Source: Gammaproteobacteria bacterium
GTDB taxonomy: Bacteria > Pseudomonadota > Gammaproteobacteria > Steroidobacterales > XN24
Assembly: GCA_024640085.1 (NCBI GenBank)
Contig: JAHEFR010000002.1
Span: forward strand, 122,473 to 186,472
Length of the DNA: 64,000 bases
Reading direction: 5' to 3'
Position numbers and translations under genes: made by a program
Notes under the pieces: generated by a model
What the model was told of the DNA's origin: nothing
The model's input: only the letters and a program-made list of their open reading frames with translations
Databases searched by the model: none
Part shown: positions 1 to 10,937 of the stretch, piece after piece
How positions within the stretch are numbered: the first letter of the stretch is position 1
Layout: each line of letters begins with the position of its first letter

Positions 1-163
1 CCCCGGTCGCATCGGACAGCTTCACCGCCTCTTCGGCAACGGAGACCTTATCGGTCGTTGCAGAATTTCCAGCGGACCTCGATGTAGCGTCGCTCGGAAA
101 GCGACTGCCCGATTTCCTGCTACTCCGGGATCTTCGGAGTGCCGCTTCGACGCAAGCGGGGCC
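1..163. other. window edge, no gene assigned
   Basis: This is the stretch downstream of gatB up to the left edge. One minus-strand frame stays open to the edge and could be the beginning of a further gene, but no ATG or ribosome binding site supports a start. The residues I can read from it do not identify a family. Short GC-rich inverted repeats follow the gatB stop but lack a T-tract, so I do not call a terminator. Confidence 0.3.
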
Positions 164-1615
164 TTACTCCGACAGGGCCTTGCGGAGCAGATCGTTGACC
201 TGGGCCGGATTCGCCTTGCCCCCCGTCGCCTTCATGACCTGGCCTACGAAGAAACCGAAAAGCTTGTCTTTGCCGGCGCGGAACTGCTCCAGCTGTCCCG
301 GATTGTCCGCAAGCACCTGCCCGATCACCTCCATGATGGCCGACGTATCGGTGATCTGCCTGAGACCCCGGTCTCCGATGACCTCGTCCGCCGACCCGTG
401 GCCAGCCCACATGGCTTCGAACACTTCCTTGGCGATCTTGCCGGAGATCGTCCCATCCTCGATGCGGGCGAGCAGACCGGCAAGAGCGTCGGCGTCCACC
501 GGGCTGTCCTCCACGTCCGCGCCGGCTTTGTTGAGCGCCCCGGCCAGGTCGCCCATCACCCAGTTGGCGGCGAGCTTCGGGTCCTGGACGCCGGAGGCCA
601 CGGACTCGTAGTAGGCGGCGACCGCGCGGCTGGCCGTGAGCACGCCGGCGTCGTAGTCCGCCAGCCCGTACTGCTCGCTGAACCTGGCCCGCTTTGCCCA
701 GGGAAGTTCCGGAAGCTCGGCGCGCGCGGTCTCAACGACGGCCGCATCGATCATCAGAGGCAAGAGATCCGGGTCGGGGAAATACCGGTAATCGTTGGCC
801 TCCTCCTTTGACCTCATAGGGCGCGTCTCGTCCTTGCCGGAATCATATAGACGGGTCTCCTGCACCACGCTGCCGCCGGATTCCAGTATGTCGATCTGCC
901 GCTCGGCCTCGTAGTTGATAGCCCGCTCGATAAAACGGAAGGAGTTGAGATTCTTGATTTCGGCGCGCGTGCCGAACTCGTGGCGGCCGACCGGGCGCAC
1001 CGAGATGTTCGCATCACAGCGCAGGGAGCCTTCCTGCATATTGCCGTCACAGATGTCGAGATATCGAACCAGCTGGTGGATCAGCTTCATGTAGGCGACC
1101 GCCTCGCGCGCTGAACGCAGATCAGGCTCGGACACGATTTCCAGAAGCGGTGTGCCGGCCCGGTTCAGATCGATGCCCGAAAGGCCATGGAAGTCCTCGT
1201 GCAACGACTTGCCGGCATCCTCCTCCAGGTGGGCGCGGGTGATCCCGACCCGCTTCCTTTCCCCGTCGTCCAGGACCACGTCGATCCAGCCGTCGTGGAC
1301 CACTGGCAGCTCGTACTGGCTGATCTGGTACCCCTTCGGCAGGTCCGGGTAGAAGTAGTTCTTGCGCGCGAAGACCGACCGCTCCGCGATCTCGGAATGG
1401 GTCGCGACACCGAACCGGATAGCCATGTTCACAGCCTCCCGGTTGAGCACCGGCAGCACTCCCGGATAACCCAGATCCACCAGGCAGGCCTGGGTATTCG
1501 GCTCCGCCCCGAAGGCGGTGGATGCACCCGAGAAGATCTTGCTGGCGGTCTTGAGCTGCGCGTGGATCTCCAGGCCGATGACGATTTCCCATTTCATTCG
1601 ATTTTCCTCGGTCAT
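164..1615 (-). CDS. gatB: Asp-tRNA(Asn)/Glu-tRNA(Gln) amidotransferase subunit B
   Basis: GatB is the kinase-like subunit of the GatCAB transamidosome. It phosphorylates misacylated Glu-tRNA(Gln) or Asp-tRNA(Asn) so that ammonia from GatA can amidate it. The 483-residue protein has the family opening IGLEIHAQL, the segment [10 protein letters not shown], and a C-terminal YqeY-type tRNA-binding tail ending in [12 protein letters not shown]. Length is normal. The chosen ATG gives [10 protein letters not shown]; a second ATG six codons on would match the usual family start more closely. It follows gatA by 12 bases and is the last gene of the gatC-gatA-gatB unit, transcribed away from mreB. Confidence 0.97.
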   Translation of the reverse strand: MTEENRMKWEIVIGLEIHAQLKTASKIFSGASTAFGAEPNTQACLVDLGYPGVLPVLNREAVNMAIRFGVATHSEIAERSVFARKNYFYPDLPKGYQISQYELPVVHDGWIDVVLDDGERKRVGITRAHLEEDAGKSLHEDFHGLSGIDLNRAGTPLLEIVSEPDLRSAREAVAYMKLIHQLVRYLDICDGNMQEGSLRCDANISVRPVGRHEFGTRAEIKNLNSFRFIERAINYEAERQIDILESGGSVVQETRLYDSGKDETRPMRSKEEANDYRYFPDPDLLPLMIDAAVVETARAELPELPWAKRARFSEQYGLADYDAGVLTASRAVAAYYESVASGVQDPKLAANWVMGDLAGALNKAGADVEDSPVDADALAGLLARIEDGTISGKIAKEVFEAMWAGHGSADEVIGDRGLRQITDTSAIMEVIGQVLADNPGQLEQFRAGKDKLFGFFVGQVMKATGGKANPAQVNDLLRKALSE

Positions 1616-1627
1616 CCGGGCGCCGGT

Positions 1628-3085
1628 TCAGGCGAACTCGCCGCCGGGCATGCGGAGGTGCCACTCCGTCTCCTGCTGGAACATGTGGGCCACGTTCAAG
1701 AGCCGCCCCTCCTCGAAGTGGTTGGCGATGAGCTGGAGCCCAACGGGGAGATCGTCGGCGAATCCGCAGGGCACCGAGACCCCGGGCAATCCGGCCAGAT
1801 TGACCCCGATGGTGTAGATGTCGTTGAGGTACATGGTGACGGGGTCGTCCGTTTTCGCGCCGATGTCGAACGCCGGGGTCGGCGCGGTGGGGCCAGCGAT
1901 CAGGTCGACTTCCGCGAACGCAGCGCGAAAATCCTCGGCGATGAGCTGACGGACGCGCTGGGCCTTGAGGTAATAGGCATCGTAGTAACCGGCGGAGAGG
2001 ACGTAGGTGCCCGTCATGATCCTGCGCTTGACCTCGGCCCCGAACCCCTCGCCCCGGCTGCGCTTGTACAGGTCCGCCAGATCGCGGGGATTCTCTGCCC
2101 GGTAACCGAAGCGGATGCCGTCGAAACGGGACAGGTTGGATGAGCACTCCGCCGGTGCGACGACGTAATAGGCCGGCACGGACAGCGCCAGGTTGGGCAG
2201 GCTCACCCGCTTGACCGAGGCACCGAGACTGCGGAGCACGTCGAGAGCTGTTTCGATGGCGGCGGCGCTGGCCGGATAGAGTCCCTCGTCGAAGAATTCC
2301 TCCACGACCCCCACGCGGAAACCCTCCAGGGAACGATCGAGGCCGTCCGCGTACCGCTCCACCGGTGCGTCCACGCTGGTGGAGTCACGGGGATCGTGCC
2401 CGGCCATGGCCTCCAGCAGCAGGGCTGCATCGCAGGCGCTGGCGGTAATGGTGCCGGCCTGATCGAGGCTGGAGGCGAAGGCGATCATGCCGTACCTCGA
2501 TACCCGCCCATAGGTGGGCTTGAGCCCGGTGGTGCCGGTCAGGGCCGCCGGCTGACGGATGGAGCCACCGGTGTCGGTGCCGGTTGCAGCCGGAGTCAGC
2601 CTCGCCGCAACGGCCGCCGCGGACCCACCGGACGAGCCGCCCGGTACCTTGTCCAGATCCCACGGATTGCGGACCGGTCCGTAGAAACTGGTCTCGTTGG
2701 AGGAGCCCATGGCGAACTCGTCCATATTGGTCTTGCCGAGCATGACCATGCCGGCGGACTTCAGCCGCCGCACCACCGTCGCATCGTAGGGGGAGATGAA
2801 GTTGTCCAGCATCCTCGAGCCGCAGCTGGTCCTGAACCCGTCAGTGCAAAAGATGTCCTTGTGGGCGATGGGCAGCCCGGTCAACGGGCCTGCCCGACCG
2901 GCTGCCCGTTCGCGATCAGCCGCCCGGGCCGCCTCGAGGGCCGCCTCGCCCGTCACGGTGATGAACGCATTCAGACGCGGGTCGAGAGCCTCGATGCGGG
3001 TGAGGAAATGGCGGGTCAGCTCTTCGCTGCTCATTTCACCAGCGGCCAGCGCATCGCCAAGTTCTGCGAGGGTTCGGGTGTGCAT
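1628..3085 (-). CDS. gatA: Asp-tRNA(Asn)/Glu-tRNA(Gln) amidotransferase subunit A
   Basis: GatA is the glutaminase subunit of GatCAB. It frees ammonia from glutamine and channels it to GatB. The 485-residue protein has the amidase-signature catalytic triad: Lys in [10 protein letters not shown], the cis-Ser in [12 protein letters not shown], and the nucleophilic Ser in [13 protein letters not shown]. Length and start (MHTRTLAEL) are typical of the family. It lies 78 bases downstream of gatC and 12 bases upstream of gatB, so it is very likely co-transcribed with both. Confidence 0.97.
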   Translation of the reverse strand: MHTRTLAELGDALAAGEMSSEELTRHFLTRIEALDPRLNAFITVTGEAALEAARAADRERAAGRAGPLTGLPIAHKDIFCTDGFRTSCGSRMLDNFISPYDATVVRRLKSAGMVMLGKTNMDEFAMGSSNETSFYGPVRNPWDLDKVPGGSSGGSAAAVAARLTPAATGTDTGGSIRQPAALTGTTGLKPTYGRVSRYGMIAFASSLDQAGTITASACDAALLLEAMAGHDPRDSTSVDAPVERYADGLDRSLEGFRVGVVEEFFDEGLYPASAAAIETALDVLRSLGASVKRVSLPNLALSVPAYYVVAPAECSSNLSRFDGIRFGYRAENPRDLADLYKRSRGEGFGAEVKRRIMTGTYVLSAGYYDAYYLKAQRVRQLIAEDFRAAFAEVDLIAGPTAPTPAFDIGAKTDDPVTMYLNDIYTIGVNLAGLPGVSVPCGFADDLPVGLQLIANHFEEGRLLNVAHMFQQETEWHLRMPGGEFA

Positions 3086-3163
3086 CTGGGAGTCCTGTTC
3101 TGCTGAAAGCTCCCGGGGACCTTCGGGCCGACCACGGGGCCTGGGAGTTACGGCGTGGAGCGA

Positions 3164-4623
<1,460 letters not shown>

Positions 4624-4730
4624 GGGAAACTGGCACCATGGAGCTCCAAAGGCCAGAATAAGCGGGTGTCGCAGCTTCTCCGGCCGGCCCCCAGGATTTG
4701 AGCTCGCTCAACCACACTGATCACAAACCG

Positions 4731-5603
4731 ATGTTCATGCGCGGCCCCTCCCTGGGGACGCGGTTATTCCTGCTCGGGATATTCTCGGTCCTGCTGATGT
4801 TCCTCGACCACAGGGAGCACCACCTGGAGGCGGTGCGGCACGCCCTGTCCGTAGCTGTTTACCCGGTCCGACTGGCGGTGGACCTGCCGTCGCGGGGCCT
4901 GAGCTGGGTGGCCGAATCCCTCAGCGCGCGGGGGCGGCTGCTGGACGAGAATCGAAGGCTGAGGGACGAGCGGATGGAGTTCCTCGCGCGTCTGCAGCGC
5001 CTGGAGGCCCTCCAGGCCGAAAATACCCGGCTGCGCGCCCTGCTCGATTCCGCGCCGCGGGTCGCCGACCGGGTTCTCGTGGCCAACATCCTTTCGGTCG
5101 ACCTGGACCCGTTCCAGCACAGGCTGGTGGTGGACAAGGGTAGCTCCGACGGCGCTTACGTCGGCCAGGCCATGCTGGACGCAGGTGGCATCGTCGGTCA
5201 GATCACCCGGGTCGAGCCGTATTCCTCTGAAGCGATACTGATCAGTGACCCGAGCCACGCCACCCCCGTGGAAGTCAACCGCAATGGCCTGAGGTCGATC
5301 GCAATCGGCACCGGTGACAGCGGCCACGTCAACCTGCCTTTCCTGCCAAACAACGCCGACGTCCGGGTTGGAGATCTGCTGGTTTCCTCAGGACTCGGCG
5401 GCGCTTTTCCGCCCGGCTATCCTGTCGCCCGGGTGAGCGGGGTCGAGCGCCTCCCGGGAGAGCCGTTTGCCAAAGTGGTCGCCGAGCCCACCGGCGCTCT
5501 CAATCGGGAGCGCGAGGTCCTTCTGGTCTGGAGCCGGGTCAGCCGGCCCGAGGCTTCCCCGGAAGAGGAGACCCCGCCGGAAGCTCCGGGGGAACCGGAA
5601 TGA
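4731..5603 (+). CDS. mreC: rod shape-determining protein MreC
   Basis: MreC is a bitopic inner-membrane protein whose periplasmic beta domain activates PBP2. After a short cytoplasmic stretch there is one membrane helix (LFLLGIFSVLLMFLD), then a coiled coil rich in Arg/Glu/Leu (RLLDENRRLRDERMEFL), then the MreC beta-barrel core with IVGQITRVEP and VSSGLGGAFPPGYPVA. The start is uncertain: ATG codons at 4731 and 4737 are possible, and a TTG at 4698 would add 11 residues. The length of about 290 is normal. The stop overlaps the mreD start by four bases (ATGA). Confidence 0.95.
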   Translation: MFMRGPSLGTRLFLLGIFSVLLMFLDHREHHLEAVRHALSVAVYPVRLAVDLPSRGLSWVAESLSARGRLLDENRRLRDERMEFLARLQRLEALQAENTRLRALLDSAPRVADRVLVANILSVDLDPFQHRLVVDKGSSDGAYVGQAMLDAGGIVGQITRVEPYSSEAILISDPSHATPVEVNRNGLRSIAIGTGDSGHVNLPFLPNNADVRVGDLLVSSGLGGAFPPGYPVARVSGVERLPGEPFAKVVAEPTGALNREREVLLVWSRVSRPEASPEEETPPEAPGEPE

Positions 5604-6082
5604 CAGGACGCGCGCGATTCTGGCCGGTGCTGTTGGCGCTGCTGATAGCGCTGTCGCTCGAGGTCGCGCCCCTGCCGGCCGCGTTGGAGGCATGGCGGCC
5701 GCCCTGGGTGGCCCTGACCGTGATCTACTGGGCGATGCTTCAGCCGGGTCGATACGGGGTCGGCATCGCCTGGCTGGTCGGGATCGTCCTCGACGTCCTC
5801 AAGGGGAGCATCCTGGGCCAGCACGCATTGATGCTGGCAGTCGCGGCTTTCCTGACCATCCGTTTTTGCCAGCGGCTGAGAGTCTTTCCCATCTGGCAGA
5901 AGACCATCGCGGTGTGCGCGATCGTGGCGGTCTACACCTTCATCGGGTTCTGGATCGACGGGATGACCGGGGACCTGGAGGGTAGCCTGCTGAGGCTCGC
6001 GTCGATCGCGTCTGCGCTGGTTGTGTGGCCGCCCTTGTACTGGGTCTCGAACCGGCTCCTGGCCCCCCAGGCAGGGCGCTGA
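5600..6082 (+). CDS. mreD: rod shape-determining protein MreD
   Basis: MreD is a small polytopic inner-membrane partner of MreC in the elongasome. The 160-residue protein has about five hydrophobic helices, starting with FWPVLLALLIALSLEVAPLP, and carries the MreD-typical PPWVALTVIYWAM and GIAWLVGIVLDVLKGSILGQHAL. It starts in a four-base overlap with mreC, which implies translational coupling, and stops three bases before the mrdA start. Confidence 0.94.
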   Translation: MTGRARFWPVLLALLIALSLEVAPLPAALEAWRPPWVALTVIYWAMLQPGRYGVGIAWLVGIVLDVLKGSILGQHALMLAVAAFLTIRFCQRLRVFPIWQKTIAVCAIVAVYTFIGFWIDGMTGDLEGSLLRLASIASALVVWPPLYWVSNRLLAPQAGR

Positions 6083-6085
6083 CAG

Positions 6086-7951
6086 GTGTTTTTCGGACCT
6101 TCCCGTCTCAAGGACCACTGGCGGGAGCAACGCATGTTCCTGGCCCGGGCCAGCGTCGCGGCCGTCATCATGGTGCTTCTCACCCTGTTGGTCGTGGGCC
6201 GGCTGATCGACCTGCAGGTCATCAACTACGAGCACTTCAGCGATCTTTCGCGCGGCAACCGGGTGCGCATCGAAGCCCTGCCACCGATCCGTGGATTGAT
6301 CTACGACCGCAGCGGCAACCTCCTGGCGGAGAATCTGCCTTCCTATCAGCTCGAGATGGTTCCCGAGGGCGTCTCGGATGTGGACGGCACCCTCGATCGC
6401 CTCGTGGAACTGGGCCTCGTCGACGCGGACGATCTCCCGCGGATCAAATCGGACATCCGGCGACAGCCGCGATTCCGGCCCACGGCGTTGAGTTATCGGC
6501 TCAGCGATGACAAGGTCGCCCGGTTCGCCGTGGTCCGCCAGCATTTCCCCGGGGTGGACGTCCAGGCCAGGCTCATCCGCAACTATCCCTATGCCGATGC
6601 CGCTGTCCACGCCCTCGGATACGTCGGCTCCGTGAGTCAGGCTGACCTGGAACGCCTTGACGCCGCCGATTACCTGGGCACGACCCATACGGGCAAGATC
6701 GGGGTGGAGCGGTCACAGGAGAATGCCCTCCACGGCTCGGTCGGCTACCGACAGGTCCTGGTCAATGCCGAGGGTCGGATCCTGCAGGAACTGGAAAGAA
6801 CCCAGCCGTTGCCCGGCCAGGACATTACGCTGACACTGGATCTGGAGCTGCAGCTCGCCGCCGAGGCAGCCATGGCCGGGCGCCGCGGAGCCATCGTCGC
6901 CATCGACCCGTCCAACGGCCACGTCCTGGCGCTCGTGAGCCAACCCGGCTACGACCCGAACCTGTTCAGCGCGGGCATATCCTCCGACGACTACCGCGCG
7001 CTGCGGGATGACCGTGACACACCCCTGTTCAACCGCGCCCTGAGGGGGGTCTATCCGCCCGGTTCCACTATCAAGCCGATCGTCGGCCTGGCCGGGCTGG
7101 ACCTCGGCGCCATCACGCCCTGGCAGCGCATCTTCTGCATCGGCCATTACTCCTTGCCTGGCAGCAGTCATCGTTACCGGGACTGGAAGAAGGAAGGGCA
7201 CGGGTCGGTGGCGCTGGAGGACGCGATCACCCAGTCCTGCGACGTGTATTTCTACGACCTGGCGGTCAAGCTCGGCATCGACAACTTGCAGCAATTCCTG
7301 GGGCGATTCGGGCTGGGCGCCGTCACCGGAATAGACATCCCCTCCGAGAAACCCGGCACCCTGCCGTCCCGCGAATGGAAGCGGAGCAGGTTCTCCCGGA
7401 GAGAGGATCAGGTGTGGTACCCGGGAGAGACGGTCATCACTGGCATCGGCCAGGGGTATCTGGAGACGACGCCCCTGCAACTCGCCAATATGACCGCGAC
7501 CATCGCCGCCCGCGGCACGCGTTTCCGGCCCATGCTGGTAGCCGCGCGAACGGATCCGGCCACCGGCCAGGTGGAAGTCGTGGAGCCGGAGCCTCTCCCC
7601 CCGGTCACTGTCAGTGATCCGTCCTACTGGGACCGGATCGTGGAGGACATGACGGCGGTGGTGCATGGGGAACGCGGCACGGCGCGCCGGATCGGCCTTG
7701 GCACTCCCTACCGGATCGCCGGCAAGACCGGCACCGCCCAGGTCTTCACGATTGCACAGGACGAGGAATACGACGAGGAGGAAACCGACGAACGCCTGCG
7801 CCATCACGCCTTGTTCATCGCCTTTGCGCCGGCGGAGGCGCCCCGCATCGCGGTTGCGGTAGTCGTGGAGAACGGCGGCAGCGGCAGCGGCGCCGCAGCT
7901 CCTGTGGCGCGAATCGTGCTCGACAATTACCTGTTGCGACGAACCGAATGA
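6086..7951 (+). CDS. mrdA: peptidoglycan transpeptidase PBP2
   Basis: PBP2 is the class B penicillin-binding protein that cross-links peptidoglycan during cell elongation, in complex with RodA. The 621-residue protein has one N-terminal membrane anchor (VAAVIMVLLTLLVVGRLIDL), the dimerisation/pedestal domain beginning RGNRVRIEALPPIRGLIYDR, and the transpeptidase domain. The catalytic SxxK is PGSTIKP (Ser about 327), the second motif is SCD in QSCDVYFYD, and KTG is at about 547-549 in IAGKTGTAQV. It starts at GTG three bases after mreD, and its end overlaps rodA by four bases. Confidence 0.97.
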   Translation: MFFGPSRLKDHWREQRMFLARASVAAVIMVLLTLLVVGRLIDLQVINYEHFSDLSRGNRVRIEALPPIRGLIYDRSGNLLAENLPSYQLEMVPEGVSDVDGTLDRLVELGLVDADDLPRIKSDIRRQPRFRPTALSYRLSDDKVARFAVVRQHFPGVDVQARLIRNYPYADAAVHALGYVGSVSQADLERLDAADYLGTTHTGKIGVERSQENALHGSVGYRQVLVNAEGRILQELERTQPLPGQDITLTLDLELQLAAEAAMAGRRGAIVAIDPSNGHVLALVSQPGYDPNLFSAGISSDDYRALRDDRDTPLFNRALRGVYPPGSTIKPIVGLAGLDLGAITPWQRIFCIGHYSLPGSSHRYRDWKKEGHGSVALEDAITQSCDVYFYDLAVKLGIDNLQQFLGRFGLGAVTGIDIPSEKPGTLPSREWKRSRFSRREDQVWYPGETVITGIGQGYLETTPLQLANMTATIAARGTRFRPMLVAARTDPATGQVEVVEPEPLPPVTVSDPSYWDRIVEDMTAVVHGERGTARRIGLGTPYRIAGKTGTAQVFTIAQDEEYDEEETDERLRHHALFIAFAPAEAPRIAVAVVVENGGSGSGAAAPVARIVLDNYLLRRTE

Positions 7952-9081
7952 TGCTCGACGAGCCGCTGGACCGACCGCGACCCATCTCCGTAGCGCAACG
8001 CATGCTCCGGGGCCTGAACCTGGATGGGCCACTTCTGCTAGGACTGGTGACCGTATCGGGGCTGGGTATGTTCTTCCTCTACGGCGCTGGCGGGGAAAAC
8101 CCGGACCTGGTCCTGCGACAGGGTGTCCGCGTCGGCCTGGCCTTGGTCGTCATGATCTGTATCGCGCAGATCCCCACAAAGTTTCTGCGGATCTGGGCCC
8201 CTTGGATATTCCTGGCCGGCATCGTGCTGCTGTTGCTGGTGCTGATCATGGGCGAGATCGGCAAAGGCGCTCAGCGATGGCTGGACATCGGCTTCCTGCG
8301 CTTCCAGCCCTCGGAGATCATGAAGCTGGCCGTCCCCATGATGGGTGCCTGGTACCTGCACGAGCGCCCGTTGCCGCCTACCTGGCGCGAATCCATGTTT
8401 GTGATCCTCGTTATCACCGTGCTGCCGTCGGTCCTGATCGCCCGGCAGCCCGACCTGGGGACCGCACTGCTTATCGCCGCCTCCGGCATCCTGGTCATCC
8501 TGCTGGCGGGAATGTCGATCCGCGTCATCCTGGGGCTCGGCGCCCTCGCTCTGGCCGGGGCTCCGGGGCTCTGGTTCGGTATGCACGAGTATCAACGTCA
8601 ACGCGTGCTGACGTTCCTGAATCCCGAATCCGATCCCCTCGGCTCGGGTTATCACATCATCCAGTCGAAGATCGCCATCGGCTCCGGGGGAGTCTTCGGC
8701 AAGGGATGGCTGAACGGTACCCAGGCCCAGTTGGAGTTTCTGCCGGAGCGCTCCACCGACTTCATCTTCGCGGTGATCGGCGAGGAATTCGGGCTGCTGG
8801 GACTGGCGACGCTCCTGACCTTGTACCTTCTGATCGTCGCCCGGGGACTGTACGTGGCCAGCCAGGCGCAGGATACCTTTGGCCGGTTGCTGGCCGGCAG
8901 CATCAGCCTGACGTTCTTCGTGTACGTGTTCGTCAATACCGGCATGGTGACCGGTCTGCTGCCGGTCGTCGGCGTGCCGCTGCCTCTGGTGAGTTACGGC
9001 GGAACCTCAATGGTGACCCTGATGGCGGGCTTCGGTATGCTCATGTCCATCCAATCTCACCGCAAACTGGTGCCGCATTGA
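7948..9081 (+). CDS. rodA: peptidoglycan glycosyltransferase RodA
   Basis: RodA is the SEDS-family polymerase that makes glycan strands from lipid II, paired with PBP2. The 377-residue polytopic protein has about ten membrane helices and the SEDS signatures RWLDIGFLRFQPSEIMKLA and RQPDLGTALLI, the GWLNGTQAQLEFLPERSTDF loop, and the C-terminal PLPLVSYGGTSM. The start ATG overlaps the mrdA stop. The stop overlaps the TTG start of mltB. Confidence 0.97.
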   Translation: MMLDEPLDRPRPISVAQRMLRGLNLDGPLLLGLVTVSGLGMFFLYGAGGENPDLVLRQGVRVGLALVVMICIAQIPTKFLRIWAPWIFLAGIVLLLLVLIMGEIGKGAQRWLDIGFLRFQPSEIMKLAVPMMGAWYLHERPLPPTWRESMFVILVITVLPSVLIARQPDLGTALLIAASGILVILLAGMSIRVILGLGALALAGAPGLWFGMHEYQRQRVLTFLNPESDPLGSGYHIIQSKIAIGSGGVFGKGWLNGTQAQLEFLPERSTDFIFAVIGEEFGLLGLATLLTLYLLIVARGLYVASQAQDTFGRLLAGSISLTFFVYVFVNTGMVTGLLPVVGVPLPLVSYGGTSMVTLMAGFGMLMSIQSHRKLVPH

Positions 9082-10070
9082 TAGACCGTCTCCGGATCCG
9101 TTTGCTCGCTCTGGCCCTGCTGCTCGCAAGCCCCCTGTCCCATGCCGACGACCGTCTGGACACCTCCCGGGACGACGTCGGCAACTTCGTCCAGATGATG
9201 GAGACCACCCACGGTATTCCGGCAGCCGAAACCCTCGAGATACTGGCCGCCGCCGAGATTCAGCCGCCCATCATCGAGGCCATGCAGCGGCCGGCGGAGA
9301 AAGTGAAACCCTGGTACGAGTATCGCCCCATCTTCCTCACCGAGCGGCGTATCAGCGAAGGGGCCGATTTCTGGGGGAAACATCGGCAGCTGCTGGAGGA
9401 AATCTCTTTGCAGACGGGGGTCCCCCCCGAGATTATCGTCGGCATCGTCGGCGTGGAGACCTTCTACGGTCGCATCACGGGTCGCTACCGGGTCATCGAC
9501 GCCCTCGCCACCCTGGCCTTCGACTACCCGCCGCGAAGTCGCTTCTTCACCGGGGAACTGGAGCAGTTCCTGCTATTGGCCCGAGAGCAGGGCATCGACC
9601 CGCTGGTGGCGACCGGTTCCTATGCGGGCGCCATGGGCGGGCCGCAATTCATATCCAGTTCCTACCGGGCCTATGCTGTCGACGCCAGCGGCGACGGACG
9701 GGTGGACCTCTGGGAGGACTGGGCCGACATCCTGGGCAGCGTGGCCAATTATTTCACCGCCCATGGCTGGCAGAGCGGCGGCAGGATTGCGACCCGGATC
9801 GAGGGGACCGTCCCGGACAGCCTGCTCAGCGACGGCCTCGCCCTGGACCGGACGGCGGCTCAGGTCCGGCCGTACGGGGTCGATGTCCGGGATGACGAGA
9901 CCGTAATGGTCTTCGCGCTGGAGACCGAGACCGGACCGCAATACTGGGTCGGACACAAGAACTTCTTCGTCATCACACGATACAACCGCAGCAACATGTA
10001 CGCCATGGCGGTTCACGACCTGGGACTCGCTGTCCGTTCTCGCGTTGAGGCCGCCGATGATCCCGGCTGA
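9078..10070 (+). CDS. mltB: lytic murein transglycosylase B
   Basis: MltB cleaves the glycan backbone of peptidoglycan to give 1,6-anhydroMurNAc ends. I place the start at TTG 9078, which overlaps the rodA stop as TTGA and gives a signal peptide (LLALALLLASPLSHA) and a 330-residue protein. The catalytic Glu lies in VGVETFYGRITGRYRV, followed by the family motifs GAMGGPQFISSSYR and DLWEDWADILGSVANYF. No lipobox Cys is visible in the signal peptide, so unlike E. coli MltB it may be soluble in the periplasm. It is part of the shape operon. Confidence 0.93.
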   Translation: MIDRLRIRLLALALLLASPLSHADDRLDTSRDDVGNFVQMMETTHGIPAAETLEILAAAEIQPPIIEAMQRPAEKVKPWYEYRPIFLTERRISEGADFWGKHRQLLEEISLQTGVPPEIIVGIVGVETFYGRITGRYRVIDALATLAFDYPPRSRFFTGELEQFLLLAREQGIDPLVATGSYAGAMGGPQFISSSYRAYAVDASGDGRVDLWEDWADILGSVANYFTAHGWQSGGRIATRIEGTVPDSLLSDGLALDRTAAQVRPYGVDVRDDETVMVFALETETGPQYWVGHKNFFVITRYNRSNMYAMAVHDLGLAVRSRVEAADDPG

Positions 10071-10854
10071 TCGGCGCTGGGCGTGCCTGGCATTAATCGC
10101 CGTCATCGCCGCCGGCTGCGCCGGACCAGCCGCCGACCGGGCCCCTGATCGTCCGCCAGACGTCAGCGGGGTACCAGACGCCGTCCCCAGGGCCGAACCC
10201 AGAAGCGCCAGCGGAAATCCACCCTTCTACGAGGTCCTGGGTCGCCGCTATCACGTGCTCGACAGCGCCAGCGGATACCGCGAGCGCGGGGTGGCGTCCT
10301 GGTACGGAGAGAAGTTCCACGGCCGCAGGACCTCCAGCGGGGAGCCCTACGACATGTACGCCATGACGGCTGCGCACAAGACGCTGCCGTTGCCTGCCTA
10401 CGTCAGGGTCACGAATCTGCAGAACGGAAAGAGCATCGTCGTACGCGTTAATGACCGCGGCCCGTTCGTCGACAACCGTATCATCGATCTCTCCTACGCC
10501 GCCGCCGTGAAACTCGATATGACACGCTCCGGCACCGCCATGGTGGAAGTGGAATCAGTTGGACCAGCGTCGCGGCAGAGATCCGTACCGAGTGTCTCGG
10601 CCCCACCGCTCGCAGGCGGGATGTATATCCAGGCCGGGGCATTCCGCTCGCGGCAGAACGCAGAGTCCCTGGCGCGCAGGATCGGATCGGAAGTGTCCGG
10701 GACAAAGTCGGTATTCGTCCAGCAGCATCGCGTCGATGGCGAGCCCATTTTCCGGGTGCGTGTCGGCCCGATTGCCGGGGTGGAGGATTTCGACCGGATC
10801 GTCGAGCAGATGGCGAGGATCGGTATACCAGACGCTTACCTGGCCCTCGATTGA
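10057..10854 (+). CDS. rlpA: septal ring lytic transglycosylase RlpA lipoprotein
   Basis: RlpA binds and can cleave stem-less (denuded) glycan strands. The 265-residue protein has a lipoprotein signal (LALIAVIAAGC, lipobox Cys), then the double-psi beta-barrel RlpA domain (GVASWYGEKFHGRRTSSGE, VRVNDRGPFVDNRIIDLS), then a C-terminal SPOR domain beginning MYIQAGAFRSRQNAESLARR that targets denuded peptidoglycan. ATG 10057 is chosen over an upstream TTG because it places the lipobox properly. It overlaps mltB by 14 bases. Confidence 0.94.
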   Translation: MIPADRRWACLALIAVIAAGCAGPAADRAPDRPPDVSGVPDAVPRAEPRSASGNPPFYEVLGRRYHVLDSASGYRERGVASWYGEKFHGRRTSSGEPYDMYAMTAAHKTLPLPAYVRVTNLQNGKSIVVRVNDRGPFVDNRIIDLSYAAAVKLDMTRSGTAMVEVESVGPASRQRSVPSVSAPPLAGGMYIQAGAFRSRQNAESLARRIGSEVSGTKSVFVQQHRVDGEPIFRVRVGPIAGVEDFDRIVEQMARIGIPDAYLALD

Positions 10855-10937
10855 CGGGTGCCTTTCGGGACGCCCAACCGTTAAACTTGTCCGCAAGCCA
10901 GATCGAAATCCATCCTTCCGGACTCCAAAGGAATCCG

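Noticed and set aside
5417..6688. A 423-codon open frame on the minus strand under mreC, mreD and mrdA
   Set aside because: It is antisense to well-recognised genes and its residues are rich in His, Gln, Arg and Pro, the usual shadow of GC-rich coding DNA.
6713..8032. A 439-codon minus-strand frame under mrdA
   Set aside because: It is antisense to the PBP2 transpeptidase domain and has no family-like sequence.
8202..9077. Upstream extension of mltB through rodA
   Set aside because: The extra residues are a frame-shifted reading of rodA; the signal peptide and the TTGA overlap support the start at 9078.
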